64,000 nt of DNA from Clytia hemisphaerica (lineage: Eukaryota; Cnidaria; Hydrozoa; Leptothecata; Clytiidae), in contig CACVBU010001228.1 of assembly GCA_902728285.1 (NCBI GenBank), positions 382,012 to 446,011 of the forward strand. Direction: 5' to 3'. Within the stretch, counting starts at the first letter, position 1, and each line of letters begins with the position of its first letter. The position numbers were made by a program, and so were the translations under genes. Below are positions 24,465-36,229 of the stretch, piece after piece. Below the pieces are notes generated by a model. It was not told the DNA's origin, made no database searches, and worked only from the letters and a program-made list of their open reading frames with translations.

Positions 24465-26262
24465 ATTAGCCTCCGTCTCAGAACGCGGTCAGAAAATTTT
24501 GCGGATAATTTCACAGCGAAAATGCATCCAGTGAAATGTAAGTAATGTATCATGATTCAAGTCGACTGACATAGTTATACACATAATACATGTTACAAGT
24601 TCTGCCTACGGATTCTCAAGCTGGGCTATAATAAAACTATTACATGTTAGTAGCAGACCCGACTGACCAATGTTATGTAGCAGGTTGAAACATGAGTTTC
24701 TGCAGTTTGTTTTCAAGTTAGATCTTCAAAATAAAGCAAACTGTGTGGGTTTCTTTACTTCCAAACAACCTACCAATAGTTTTGGAACACTCCATAATAA
24801 AGGAAGATGGCTCTTCTTGTGGATTGGCTTTCTGATACCCGTATAAACACGATGTGACATGAAAGTGAAGAGACATGATTTGTTGGTTTTTGTTTGATTT
24901 GTTGACTCATATATATATCATGGCAAATGGGATAGCAAATGACTGTTCATGTATTGCTTGGCTCTACATATGATACCTCTAACTTTGAACACCTCCAGAA
25001 TGTTGAAAAAAGCATTTTACGAGATAAGTTTCAATTATAATTTTCATGGAAATTTTTAATCGACAGATTTGGCTTGGCGTCAGTTTTGTTTGGTTGATAT
25101 TTGGTATCCTGATCATTAAAAGCAATGAAATGCCACACAGTCACTCTACACATGATGCCTCCAGCCATGATTGGTATCAGAATGTTGGAAAAAAAACATT
25201 TTACGAGAAATTGTTGATAGAAATTATATTGACTTATTTTTACAATTTTGGCGGTGTGGGTTTAGTTGGTTGATAATGTTTACACTGTGGGATGGTTTTC
25301 AAAAAACTGTTATATTGATTGTTGTTTGTTGGAATTGATTACCAAAAAAAAAGAGAACCTTTTTTTTGATAAATACTTTATTTTTTTCATGAATCGAAAA
25401 AAACGTGTGGATAGTATGTCTTGTAGTAAAACCAATGCAGTGTCTGTTTTCAAATTTTGAAAGCTCTATACCTACTAAATTGAAGCTCTGACTAGCTCTG
25501 TTTTTGAAACTTTGAGCCATGTTTTTTTCTTTGTTGCTATTAAAGATAGATTTTTAAATTGTCGTAATGTAAATTTATGGTAAAGTTTTAGTTTTTGAGT
25601 TTAGTTCATCAGTATACATACAGTAGTTTTTTTTCAGTAATCCTTTCTTGTAAATATAGTAACATTTAACCAGACTCATTGCCCTCGTTATATTCGAATT
25701 TGTATTTTTTTTAGGACTGATAAGTACCTACATATTTTTAAACACCAAAACAAAGCAAACAACATGCCAGTTCTTTCTGGGCAAATATATATGTATACTT
25801 TATTGTGTGCTTTGAGTTCTATTTTAATCAACCCTCTCAACTGCTGATCTTTCAACTATCATTTAGGAGTATAGAATGGGCTTCCATAGTACCATTTTCT
25901 CTAAGTATTTTCAACAAAGTAGACTTCTTGACTGTCCTTGTCCCTTATGTTAAAGTTGTTCTGATGGAGGACATTGCTATTTTTGGTAGCCTTCACATAT
26001 CAATAAGGAGCTTTGGTGTAAATGTTTTTTCTGATGAAATCATACTAATCTGAAACTATTAGGCCTTTATGAACTTTCTAGAACAATAATCTTGCTCCAA
26101 TCTTGAGAAACACTGGAAAAATAGGTTAGCATTCCCTGCCATAATTTCACAGATTTCCTCTGCTTTCTGCTTGAAAACGCTGTCGTATAGCCGAAAACGA
26201 AAGTGAAACTGTGAAAACATCCGCAAATTCGGGCCCAGTCCTCTTCCGAGACGGAGGCTAAT
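24465..26262. mobile_element. 1.8-kb element with ATTAGCCTCCGTCTC inverted ends
   Basis: ATTAGCCTCCGTCTCAGAA at the left is matched by TTCCGAGACGGAGGCTAAT at the right, and the subterminal TTTGCGGATAATTTCAC / GTGAAAACATCCGCAAA also pair. The interior is AT-rich with two related stretches near 24990 and 25185 (AGCATTTTACGAGA / ACATTTTACGAGA). No transposase was recognised in any frame. Confidence 0.5.
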
Positions 26263-27524
26263 ATCAAATTAAGTTTGGTGGCTTAGAGAGCCCAAAGTGC
26301 AACTTTGTAGGTTTGAGTTATTTGCACATTGAGAAAAAAGGGTAGGTTTCAAACTTCAACCTGGTTAAGGCCATCTTTGTGGAGTAAAAAGCTTTTTGAA
26401 TCAAAATATTTGGCATATGTGAAATTAAGATTATTGTTCATTAGCCATCAGATATTTTCAGGGTTCATTATTTGAACTTGATTTTAATTGCCAACAGACT
26501 TGTTTTAGCGTTATATTTTCGAAAAAAACGCTGATTTTTGCAAAAAACCTCCAAGAAGGAATGCAGAAAATATTTTTTTCGAAATTTTGGTTAAAAGGCC
26601 ATTCTATTGGCAGCAATTCTAAAAAAAATGGAATTATAAAACCCTTTATTTTGCTGACAATCAGCATTTTCTAAAAAAGTAAAATCGAAAATCACCACGG
26701 AGGAGTGCAGACTTCAGCCTCGTTTTCAGAATCTGGGTTTCCATAATCAGCATAAAATTACCGTTCCAACGGTTATAACAACCCCATTCTTCACTTGGTT
26801 CAAGTAGTTGGCCTAACAGAAAATGTATAACATGCTAAAGTTTGTTGGGCTACATCAGGCATTTATTCATGCAAAATACACGAAATTCCGCGAAATCAAG
26901 TCCTAATGGACATTAAGAAAGGCCTTATCCAGGAATATTTTTAATTAAAACCCAAATTAACTACTTTTTAAATGTTTACTGGCATCAAAGAAGCGCTAAC
27001 ATATAGAATTTGGCAGTAAAAGGAACAAAATTGTGAAAAATAGTGCCATCCGCGAAAATAAGTCCCCACAAAGTCTTAAAATTTTGCAGATGAGCTCAAC
27101 TGCGAAATTTAATCCCCACGTAAATGTATCCCATTAAAGTATGGCCAGAGCCCTTAAAAATTCTGTGTAAGCAAATTGTAGGAGAGATACGTCAAATGAT
27201 TCTTTTCTTTAACTCTCAATGTCATGATTTCATGATGGTTGGAAAATACTTTTCAATAAAGGAAAATAACAAAAGGTATGATAAAGAAATCAAAATAAAT
27301 ACTGAACTATATAAAATAAATTAAATTCCTCATTTTTTCAATGTTCAAAATTTTGAAAAAAAAAATGGCACTTTCGATACTTCCATTGGTTTTCAAATCT
27401 TCGGAAGACATTTTGATTTTCTTGATAGGAATGGAAAATATCAGCTCGTAATCCATCAGACTGAGTTCTGTCAGCGGGTTGAATATAACACCAATCAGTA
27501 GCAGTTTATTGATCGGCTTCAGCT
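26263..27524. other. Intergenic stretch between gene B and gene C
   Basis: AT-rich, with short repeats around 27040-27130 (TGCGAAATTTAATCCCCACG-type motifs). The part next to gene C (27307-27524) holds the decayed second domain of that gene, described separately. No other gene recognised. Confidence 0.4.
27307..27524 (-). pseudogene. Decayed second CBM2-like domain of paralogue C
   Basis: Directly after the stop at 27525 the sequence still resembles domain 2 of A and B, but in broken frames. One frame gives a CPEPIKAEA-like start, another SDGLRADI (compare PDGFRAEF in A), and another a FSIPIKK to FFFKI stretch (compare FNIPVN and FFKVRF). Several frame changes and stops separate them. This suggests the ancestor of C had two domains and lost the second. 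Confidence 0.5.
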
Positions 27525-30500
27525 TTAATGGGCTCCGGGACAAATATAATTTCCAAATTGAATTTCCGTTATCCCAACTTTTCCTAGAAATAAATTTTAA
27601 AGGGTAGGTGAGGTATATGTTTTTCTTTTCATAAGCATTGGACTTATAAGCATAGTCTATAGGCTCTGATATGGAGGTTCCAAATGAGCATAAGCCTATG
27701 AAAAATGTATTTTCCGGATTTTGGCTGTTTTTAGCTGAGATTTTACGGATTTTCGGAATCCCCCTAAAAAGTGGTTAGGAATAAAAACATCCTTATAAGC
27801 ATTTTTGTTAAGCCGTCAAACTATGCATCTCCGAGCCTCTTTTCGAATTTTCTTATGCTTATAAAAAACATGTAAATGACTTTTATTAAGGCCCCAAAGT
27901 TCAACAAAGTCCCTTAGTTTGCTAGTCCCCAAGAAGATGCTGAATTGATTGTTACCCTTCAAACGTCCTATTGTAACCTAAGAATACTTAGGCTTAAAAT
28001 CGTCAAAAAATAAGAACAATTTAAGAACAATGCTATGGAATTACTCAATTTTACAGACCTTTTGGAGGTCAAAGAAGTAAAAAATCTGGTACCAAGCACT
28101 GCCCTTAAAATAAGAACAGCCGAGCAAAAGTTTAATGGTTCTTATGACTGGGAAATACTGATATGGATCGTGGTGCTTGGAAATCAATGCTTGCATAATA
28201 TTCCTGCAGTATTTCTTCTATTTTTTATATTTTCTAATTTTGCGTACTTTAGGCGTAGAAACTTTCGCGAGCAGAAACTTTCGCGATTTTCGCGAATTTT
28301 GGCCCTTTTCGCGAAAGTAAATGTCTTTAAAATTTCTAGGAAGGGCCATTCGCGAAAGTTTATGCTCGCGAAAAATTCTTGACAAAATAGAAAATCTGTA
28401 AAACTTCAAACTATGAATAAAATGTAACTTTTATGGCCCTTTTTAGCCTGCTAAAATACTATTAAGTCAAAAGACAAATATTTCAAGCCAATTCAAGAAG
28501 TATTTGCCCCTCTAAGCCATTTTTTCATGTGAAAATTCTCAATTTTACTTCTTGATTCGCGAAAGTTTATGCTCGCGAAAAATATTTTTCCGTTAAATTC
28601 GCGAAAGTAAATGTCGTGAATTTCGCGATTTTTCGTCCTCGCGAAAGTTTCTGCTCGCGAAAGTTTGTACGCCTAAAGTAGTATTTGATTAACAAAAAGT
28701 TTTTCTTTTAATTTGCGCCGTGACATTTGAAGTATTGCTTATATAGACTTCTCTCGCTCATTAACACGGACTTGAGCTGTACAAATAAAAACCTTTTCCA
28801 CAGACCCAAAGCACTGGGAACCCTTCTCACTAGAAAAATTGGCCAAAATATCATCCCCAGTGATCTCAATATTGTGCTATTCTTTCCATCCCCACTGAAT
28901 ATTATAGTTCGAAAACAATGCAATTCAAATCCCCAGCCATGAAAAACATGGGAATATCAATGCCCATCTATTTTTGGTCCTTTTTTTACCCCCACTGGCT
29001 GAAAAAATCCTACCAGGTCTGCGAGAAGGGGCTGTACAAATAATACCTTTTAACTTTTCACTATTCTCTTCCTGATCATGATGAATGGTGAAGCCGAAAT
29101 CCCAAACATCCCCTACTTCCTTTTCTGCTAATTCTGGTTTGATGTCCAATTTGGTGAAAATACTAAACTTCTTATTGTCCTCCTCCTTTCGGGCGCCATG
29201 GTTTTCTGTGGAAAAGAGATAAGAATTATAAAATTGATTGCAAAATTATTATGAAACTAGGGGCTTTTATGTTCGCTAAGCCAAATACCAATCTGGAAAG
29301 TTACAAAAAAAATCTTTTTTTAGGGGGGGGGGTAATTGCCTGGGCTTGGAAAATACACCTATAGCCCAAAATAGGATATAAAATTAGGCCATTTATTTAA
29401 ATGACTTTTCTTTTGAGAGATGTAGAATGTAGAATGATTTTGTTCTGTTCTGTTCGTAGTGGCCGTTCGTGGAAACAATTCTTGAGCTGTCTAAAAGCTC
29501 AAGGATTTTTCGATGAAGATCTAAGGGGCCAGTCATATCGATGTCAACCACGGCTAAGGTCAAATTGACGCGAGGGGATGTGGAGGGGTTGTCAGAGACA
29601 GTGACGCTAGAAAATCAATCAAGATTTCCTTATATATATGTGCTTTGTTTTTATGGCAACGATTGAAGAGGAACTTTTACAGAATAAAGTGTGAAAGCAA
29701 TCACCTCGCAGTTGTTAACGCAAAAGTTTTTAATTGTGAATGAATGAATAAAAAAAATTGGTATTTTATCGTGACATTCTTAGAAACAACCCTGTCTCAC
29801 AGCCCTGGTGAAACTTTTCCCTAAAGCGGGGAAAAAAATTTCGATTGAAATCTCAATGGGGATAAACATTCTATTGTTTCAAGGTTAAAAAATCCAGTAA
29901 GGATAGTTTTGGTGCGTGATTTCTAAACAATGAATTCCGAATGGGAATAAAAGTCAATTTCTTAGTGGGGCTGAAACTCCAGGGTATTTTTCCCACCGGG
30001 GACGAAATTTTTGCTAAATTTTCAAGTGGGGATGGGGCTTCAGCGGGTCTGTGACACAGGGGTGTTTAGAAAAATCAAGTAAGAAGAAATGTTACGGCGA
30101 TTGAGTTCTTACCTTCTGTGATATTACTGACACTGACGTTCTTGTTAAACGTTAGGTTGACATGGCCATATTTGAACAATGGATCGTTTTCAAGGACATC
30201 TTTGGACATATCTTGAAGTACTGGCAATTTTAATGTACCTGTAAATAAAAAAATACGTTTGACACCCAGGGAAAAGACATAAATATACCTTAAGTGGATT
30301 AAATTTCACACTAATAATCACTAATTTTGGCCATTTCGCAAAAAATTTAAAATCCGAATTTCGGTCAAAAGCACTAGGAAAATGAAAGAAATTGGGTGAA
30401 AAAGGGGTCGATTCACAGATGTTTCTACAAAGCCTAATAGTTTAAATAAAGTCAAACTGAAAGGAAGGAAACTACAATTATTCCGCGAAGCAGTAGTCCT

Positions 30501-30695
30501 ACCTTTAAATCCATCATCCCAATCTTGGTTTGTCTCTATAGTCAAATTCTTATGACAAGGAAATTGCTTCAAATGTTCTTCACCGAAGACATCTTTTGCC
30601 GACCGGCTGCTGCTACATTCAATTCCATACGAAGATATGGCAGCTATCATTAAAAATGTTATTATAAAGTTGTGATTCATTTCGAAATTCTTCAC
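27525..30695 (-). CDS. Secreted one-domain CBM2-like protein, paralogue C
   Basis: Four exons on the minus strand: 30695-30503, 30238-30113, 29205-29047, 27583-27525 (TAA), 178 residues, all introns phase 1. The start is the first Met at 30695; Met6 at 30680 would also work and gives a tighter signal peptide (FIITFLMIAAISSYG core). A spacer (CSSSRSAKDVFGEE) precedes Cys47 (QFPCH). The domain carries DWDDGFKG, LKLPVLQDMS, YGHVNLTFN and closes at Cys174 (FGNYIC), one Cys pair as in each domain of A and B. Exon 2 starts with the same LKLPVLQDMS as B. A stop follows four codons after the closing Cys, so the second domain is absent; its remains are in the 3' flank. Likely an extracellular protein of unknown ligand. 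Confidence 0.72.
28245..28680. mobile_element. 436-bp TACTTTAGGCGTA element, copy 2
   Basis: Same length, ends and TTCGCGAAAGT-rich interior as 16121-16556, with only scattered substitutions. It lies in intron 3 of gene C. Confidence 0.82.
29786..30064. mobile_element. ACAACCCTGTCTCACAG-ended element, copy 2
   Basis: Matches 22910-23162 along most of its length (CCTGTCTCA start, CAGCGGGTCTGTGACACAGG end). It lies in intron 2 of gene C, about 50 bp from exon 2. Confidence 0.68.
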
Positions 30696-31699
30696 CTTTA
30701 CTCAATCTGTTTTAAAGCTTTTTAGAATCTAAATCTGTACAGCACCACCAAGCTTAGATTCTAATATGTTTTGAATGGTAGCTTTAAAGTGCGTTTAGCT
30801 ACTTTATATTTGTCATGGTATCATGGCTATCATGACTTGAAAAATATTGCAGCATAGAATGATATACTGTGTGTTCATGGCTTTGAGCATAGTCACACTA
30901 TGCATACAGAGCTGCACATTGTATCCGTTGTTCTTTCGAACTTGAACCCAGGCCCTTAGTTTGCTTTCTATAACTCTTATAGCACTCACGAAAGATTGTA
31001 TCCCGTTCATCAGTTATAGTAAAAAAGTGGTGCAAGTGTTTCAGCATTTTGTGAGAATTTCTTGTTTAAATTGTATGTATTAGAGTCTGCGACGCCTTAA
31101 AATTTTCTTACAGTATATGATTTGGTATTATAAAAAATTATGCAGGTTTGCTTGTCGAATAAAATGTGAAAAACAGCCTCAGCATGTAAGCAGCTTGAAA
31201 AGCAGTTGATAATGTGATGGTCCGTTGGGTATAACTATAGGGCTGAAAATCGAATATTTTTATTTTGTCATGGATGAATGGGCTCGTGAAAATGACCCCT
31301 GCTGTGAGCCAGTGCTTTTATAACACAAACAGGTTCATGGTTTTTAACAAAGATTCCAACCATGAATCAAAATCGGCATAAAAAGTAAAACATTGTTTAT
31401 TTCATTATTGCCGCCCGTAGCGAGCTTGCGAGCGTAGGGTGGCCTACATAGCTTCGCACAAGGATACATATTGGACAGGAATCTCGATTTTTGCGTTTGT
31501 GTTTTGTAATCGGTCTTCCGGTTAATTAGTGTTCCGTAATTATCCGGCAACGTTTATAGCTTACCAAACTAGCAAGTAGCTTTTGCTAAATGCGCGGCGG
31601 ACGTTTTTCGTTATTTTTCCCTTCGGGGTTTTTTGTTTTTTGCTGTTGTGCGTTAATTTGTGGATTAAGTTTTCAAACGCAGGTAATTCTATGCACATT
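30696..31699. other. 5' flank of gene C, no gene seen
   Basis: AT-rich upstream sequence. A TATA-like TACTTTATATTTG lies at about 30800, but I cannot tie it to a start site. No other recognisable feature. Confidence 0.35.
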
Positions 31700-32612
31700 T
31701 TCGATGAACAATTATAGGCATTTACTTTATAAGAATCAAATCAATAACTCTTGATTGAAGGCAATATGCCTTTCGGTAATTAGTTCTTACAAAGTAAACA
31801 AAGAATGGCAAAAAAGATTAGCATATTTATTTTTATTATAAATATCTACTTTATAAGAATCAAATCAATAACTCTTGATTGAAGGCAATATATCTTTCGG
31901 TAATTAGTTATTAGAAAGTAAACAAAGGATGGATAAAAAGATTAGCATATTTATTTTTATTATAAGCATCTACTTTATAAGAATCAAATCAATAACTCTT
32001 GATTGAAGGCAATATATCTTTCGGTAATTAGTTGTTAGAAAGTAAACAAAAGATGGCGAAAAAGATGAGCATATTTATCTTTATTATAAGCATTTTCTTT
32101 ATAAGAATCAAATCAATAACTCTTGATTGAAGGCAAAATATCTTTCGGTAATTAGTTATTAGAAAGTAAACAAAGGATGGCGAAAAAGATTAGCATATTT
32201 ATCTTTATTATAAGCATCTACTTTGTAAGAATCAAATCAATAACTCTTGATTAAAGGCAATATATCTTTCGGTAATTAGTTCTTACAAAGTAAACAAAGG
32301 ATGGCGAAAAAGATAAGCATATTTATTTTTATTATAAGCATCTACTTTATAAGAATCAAATCAATAACTCTCGATTAAGGGCAATATATCTTTCGGTAAT
32401 TAGTTCTTACAAAGTAAACAAAGGATGGCGAAAAAGATGAGCATATTTATTTTTATTATAAGCAACTACTTTATAAGAATCAAATCAATAACTCTTGATT
32501 GAAGGTAATATATCTTTCGGTAATTAGTTCTTACAAAGTAAACAAAGTATGGCGAAAAAGATGAGCATATTTATTTTTATCATAAGTGTCTACTTTATAA
32601 GAATCAAATCAA
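31700..32612 (-). repeat. ~123-bp satellite array, about 7.5 copies
   Basis: Tandem units beginning TTTATAAGAATCAAATCAAT recur near 31727, 31850, 31973, 32096, 32220, 32343, 32468 and a partial near 32591. Each contains CTTTCGGTAATTAGTT, AAAGTAAACAAAG and AGCATATTTATTTTTATTAT. It is the reverse complement of the array at 58200-60021. I assign minus so that the 58200 array is plus. Confidence 0.9.
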
Positions 32613-33647
32613 TTTCAGAATTTTTGGCGTTTTTACTGTGATAAAATGTGAGCGATAACTTCTCTTTTTGAGATGTGAGCGACCGTCTATCCCATGTCAT
32701 CTCAAAAGTAAAGTTGGAACAAGCTTTCTTCCTCCAACTTAAATTTTATCGATAAAACGAATTTAAAATCTACACATGCGTAATTTTGCTTACTTAGGGA
32801 TATTTCGATAGGAAGCTCTGCGGGGCATTCTTAGCGACAGCTACTTGCTAGTATATGTCAATAATGACCTTCATTTTTAAGGAAATATTTAGTCGCAATT
32901 TTGCGATTCTTGTTCCTAATAATTTTCCAAACTTTCACTATAAAGCATTAAAAAGCTTTAATCAGCATTTAGTCGTTATAAGCATTTGTAGCGGGTGGCA
33001 GTTAGTGAAAGCTATGGCTAGTTAGACCCTTTGGCTGGGGGGAGTAAAAATGGTACTGGTTATATTCGGACCATTTTTTCAAAGTTGCATGCATAAACTT
33101 TTGAGAATAAAACGAAAATTGGTTTAAAAGTGAAAAATATTCCTCGAATCCGATTGAAACGTTGAAATGGTTGTCCATGGGCAATCGTTCAATATGGCAG
33201 ATATTTTGGTACTTGAGGCACAAGATCAATAAAGAGTAGGCTAGGAAACACTGTGTGCATGAATGAATTTGAAGCTAACCAAAGATACATTGTGTTAATC
33301 TATATGGGGTTTAAGAGAGGTATATATGTAAATAAGATGAAAAATAAAATAAAATTCAAAACATCGACCTTTCATAATTAAAAACAAAAGAATTTGTTAT
33401 CGCATATCCAATAAATATTAATGATTCTTCCCTCCCCACAAAAATAAATTGTGGAAGAAAAATTGGAAAATTGAAAAATAGGACAGATATATGCGAAATA
33501 AAACCACAAACCATTAATACTTAACAAAGTCAAAAAAAAATTGAAGAGAAAGGTTTTTTTTGGAGAAATTAAGGGTAGTTGAAGGGAAAAAGATTGAAAC
33601 ATAACAGAACTTAGTATAAGGAATATAAGGATATAAGGCTAGAATCT

Positions 33648-33900
33648 AATCTTCAACCTTTCTCAGGCAAGAAAAAGTGAAGCCTTAAAAAATTCGCCGT
33701 AATTTTGACAAAGGATTGAATCTAGCGATTCCTTTGTTTTCGAGTGATATCTTTTTCGAAATTTAAGAGTAAATTTTAGTTTCAATCTGTCATTTGTGTA
33801 AAAACCAGGCGGACCGCGCTAGGCCACGCAACTTTGGTAGGATTTGGTAAGCTTCAAATCCTACCAAGGAGATTCGATTCTAGCCCTTCGGGCTTATACT
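33648..33900. repeat. Dispersed repeat, copy 2 (TCAGGCAAGAAAAAGTGAAG)
   Basis: Second copy of the repeat at 19120-19375, sharing the TCTCAGGCAAGAAAAAGTGA start and the TCTAGCCCTTCGGGCTT end. Confidence 0.5.
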
Positions 33901-33945
33901 TTATTGGATTATAGTTCAAGAAAACCAAAGTGAAAAGAGACAGTT

Positions 33946-36229
33946 ATGTATTGGGTAAGTCTTTAAGCAGACAAGAAGAAAGATTAAGTTTTTTAAGTTT
34001 TCCATGGTTTAATCTGACGATGACATACGTAGTTATTTTTCTAACGGAAACACCGGAAAAAAGCCGGGATTTGACCCTCCCCCATTGTTACTAAAAATGA
34101 AAACAAGGTGGTCAAACTCCGGCTATTTTTCGGATGCTTCCGATAGATAACTTACGCATGTCAAGGAAAAGAAATTCTTTAAATCACTATCATCTACCTA
34201 AAAACATGTCTCAGTCTTGTGGGATTCCAAGGTTGATTAGGTTCTTCGGCTTTGCCAAAGGGTGCAGATGTATTTTCTGCTTGTACCGGAAGAACAGAGA
34301 CTGATCTTTATAAACAGCCATTGCAATGTTAAAAATTAACGTCAAATGATACTACATCATTAAAAGTAACAAAAAGTTGATCTAGCGCTCTTTACACCCT
34401 CTAACGAGTATTGCTACCATTTGGGTATCACTTTCAAAAAAAACTCCTATCAAAGCTTTATATCGACCGATATTGAGAAACTGCGGTCTATATTAAAGTC
34501 AGTGTAAAGATTGATTATGTGATTGTGGTCAACAAAATAATTCCTAAAAAATTATTCATCTTTTTCTTCAGTCTCAACAGAAGTTAAATGAGAGACGTCA
34601 AGCAGGTTTAGCAGAGCAACAAAGATGCCACGCTAGAAGAAGAGACATGGTACGTATACTCTTTTTTTATAAGCATAACGTTTATTAGCATACTTAGGCT
34701 CAGATTCGGTAAAAAATAAGCGTACCTCTAAGCTGAAATACAAAAGAAATCGTGCAGCTTTTCTAGAACACTGACCTTTTTAGGGTTACTTTCAAAGCTG
34801 TCTGAGCTTTCTTAGACCAAAGATTTTCGCCTATGGCGCCCATTTACGAAGAAAACTTTCATTCTTTGAGCCGAATCAATCTTCCGACTTAAAAATTCGA
34901 AATTTTCATAAACACAAAGAAAATCAACAAATCTAAGTCTAAGCATATAAATAAGCATAAATTAAGGGCTCTGACCATAGTCCAAAAATTGATTTTGGTA
35001 TTTGAACATAAAAGTTATATTTCAGGTTCCTTAACACTTTTAACAAAGAATTGCCTTTATAAATAGCTTTTTAATCGAATCCCTTAAGAGTAATAAAGAT
35101 TGCAAAAATTGCAAAAATTACGTTATGAACTTTAAAAAGATGTTAATAATATGTTGCATCACCCTCTTTACAAAAAATGCTTAGTTTTAATGGGTAATTA
35201 ACTTTTTTGTTTCAAAATTTCTTTACACTGTCCGCAAATAATTGAACTATTTTAAATTTTGCGGAAAATTTGTCTAAAAAGATGTGTCAAAAGTTATGAC
35301 TGTTTTTTTAAGCAAAATCCAGATAAGAAATTGATGAAAAACCACTATTTTGAAGATTTCGAGACAAAGAAGCATTTGCAAAAATTTTCCGCAAAAATTT
35401 TTATTGTTCAGTAAAAGATACACCATCTACTGCGAAAAAATTTTCAAAATGTTTTTTCTTCGCCGAAACTAAGCTCTTCAAAGTTGAAATACTCTTCCTC
35501 ACTTGAAGTAGATACTAGAGTTTGAGACACTTGCCGCTTAGCATGGGGTATCTTAGTCAGGAATTTGTCGGTTCGAGACCAACCTAAGTCTCTCTGTACG
35601 TTGGGCACATCTCGGGTCGCTTAGATTCTTTTTTTGTAAGAGCAACGAGGTTCAAAAAATAAGAACAATTTAAATACAAGGTTCAGTTGACCCTCTCTAA
35701 TTCGATCTCCAAATGGCTAACTTTCTTCGAATTAGGGAAGGATTCGAATTAGGGAAGGATTCGAATTACGGAAAGTAATTTGAGCCAATTTTCAGCTAAG
35801 GGGAACAATATTTTGATTCGAATGACACAAATATTCGAATATATAGAGGTTCGAATTAGAGAGAGTTGTCGGTACGGTACATATCAAAGTCCACTACTTA
35901 TTATATTTTATAGATGGCAGAGCAGAATGCATACGAATGTCAAAAGGCATTCGAGGAACAGACATCAAATCCATCATACCGTTCAGCAAAGGTAAGGAAT
36001 AAATGTTTGGTATCTCAGAACCCCTAATCTCCAAGCAGATTCTGATAATCCACTCGTGGCACGTATTCACTCTAAAGATCATGGCTCCGTAAGAGAATCA
36101 GCTCATGACGGCACACCGGTTTGATCTTTTTCATCCAGACTTGGGATGAATAATAAATCTTCTTCTTAGCGCGCTGATTGGCTAAAGCAAAACAATTACA
36201 CCAAATTCAAAAGCCAAATGAAACCGTAA
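33946..36229 (+). CDS. Small charged protein E (hypothetical), four exons
   Basis: Exons: a tiny proposed first exon 33946-33954 (Met-Tyr-Trp, donor GTAAGT), then 34572-34649, 35914-35991, 36170-36229 (TAA). All junctions are phase 0, giving 74 residues. The three internal junctions have good AG/GT signals; the 9-nt first exon is the weakest part and another start is possible. The protein is rich in Gln, Arg, Lys and Glu (QQKLNERRQAGLAEQQ, then EQNAYECQKAFEEQ) and ends RADWLKQNNYTKFKSQMKP. No signal peptide, membrane segment or known domain. It resembles gene D at 45620-48793 in composition, with a shared EQNxxEC motif and an intron at the same place before it. Function unknown. Confidence 0.55.
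34015..34165. mobile_element. Hairpin MITE related to 3631-3797
   Basis: Inverted arms GACATACGTAGTTATTTTTC and ATAACTTACGCATGTC, with inner CGGAAACACCGGAAAAAAGC and its reverse-complement-like partner. It shares the GTTACTAAAAAT centre with the hairpin at 3631. It lies in an intron of gene E. Confidence 0.55.
35528..35590 (+). repeat. tRNA-like sequence (possible SINE head)
   Basis: GGTTCGAGACC (35570-35580) is a perfect match to the pol III B-box consensus GGTTCGANNCC, and TTAGCATGGGG about 31 bp upstream is a weak A-box. No convincing acceptor stem, so not called a tRNA. It lies in an intron of gene E. Confidence 0.3.

Noticed and set aside
28925-29149. Gene C exon 3 extended past 29047
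   Set aside because: The AAAAG|GTATTA donor at 29047 is in phase 1 like all the others and matches the join in A and B; the longer frame is intron.
31700-32612. CRISPR-like array
   Set aside because: Units are contiguous ~123-bp tandem repeats with no unique spacers, in a eukaryotic genome.
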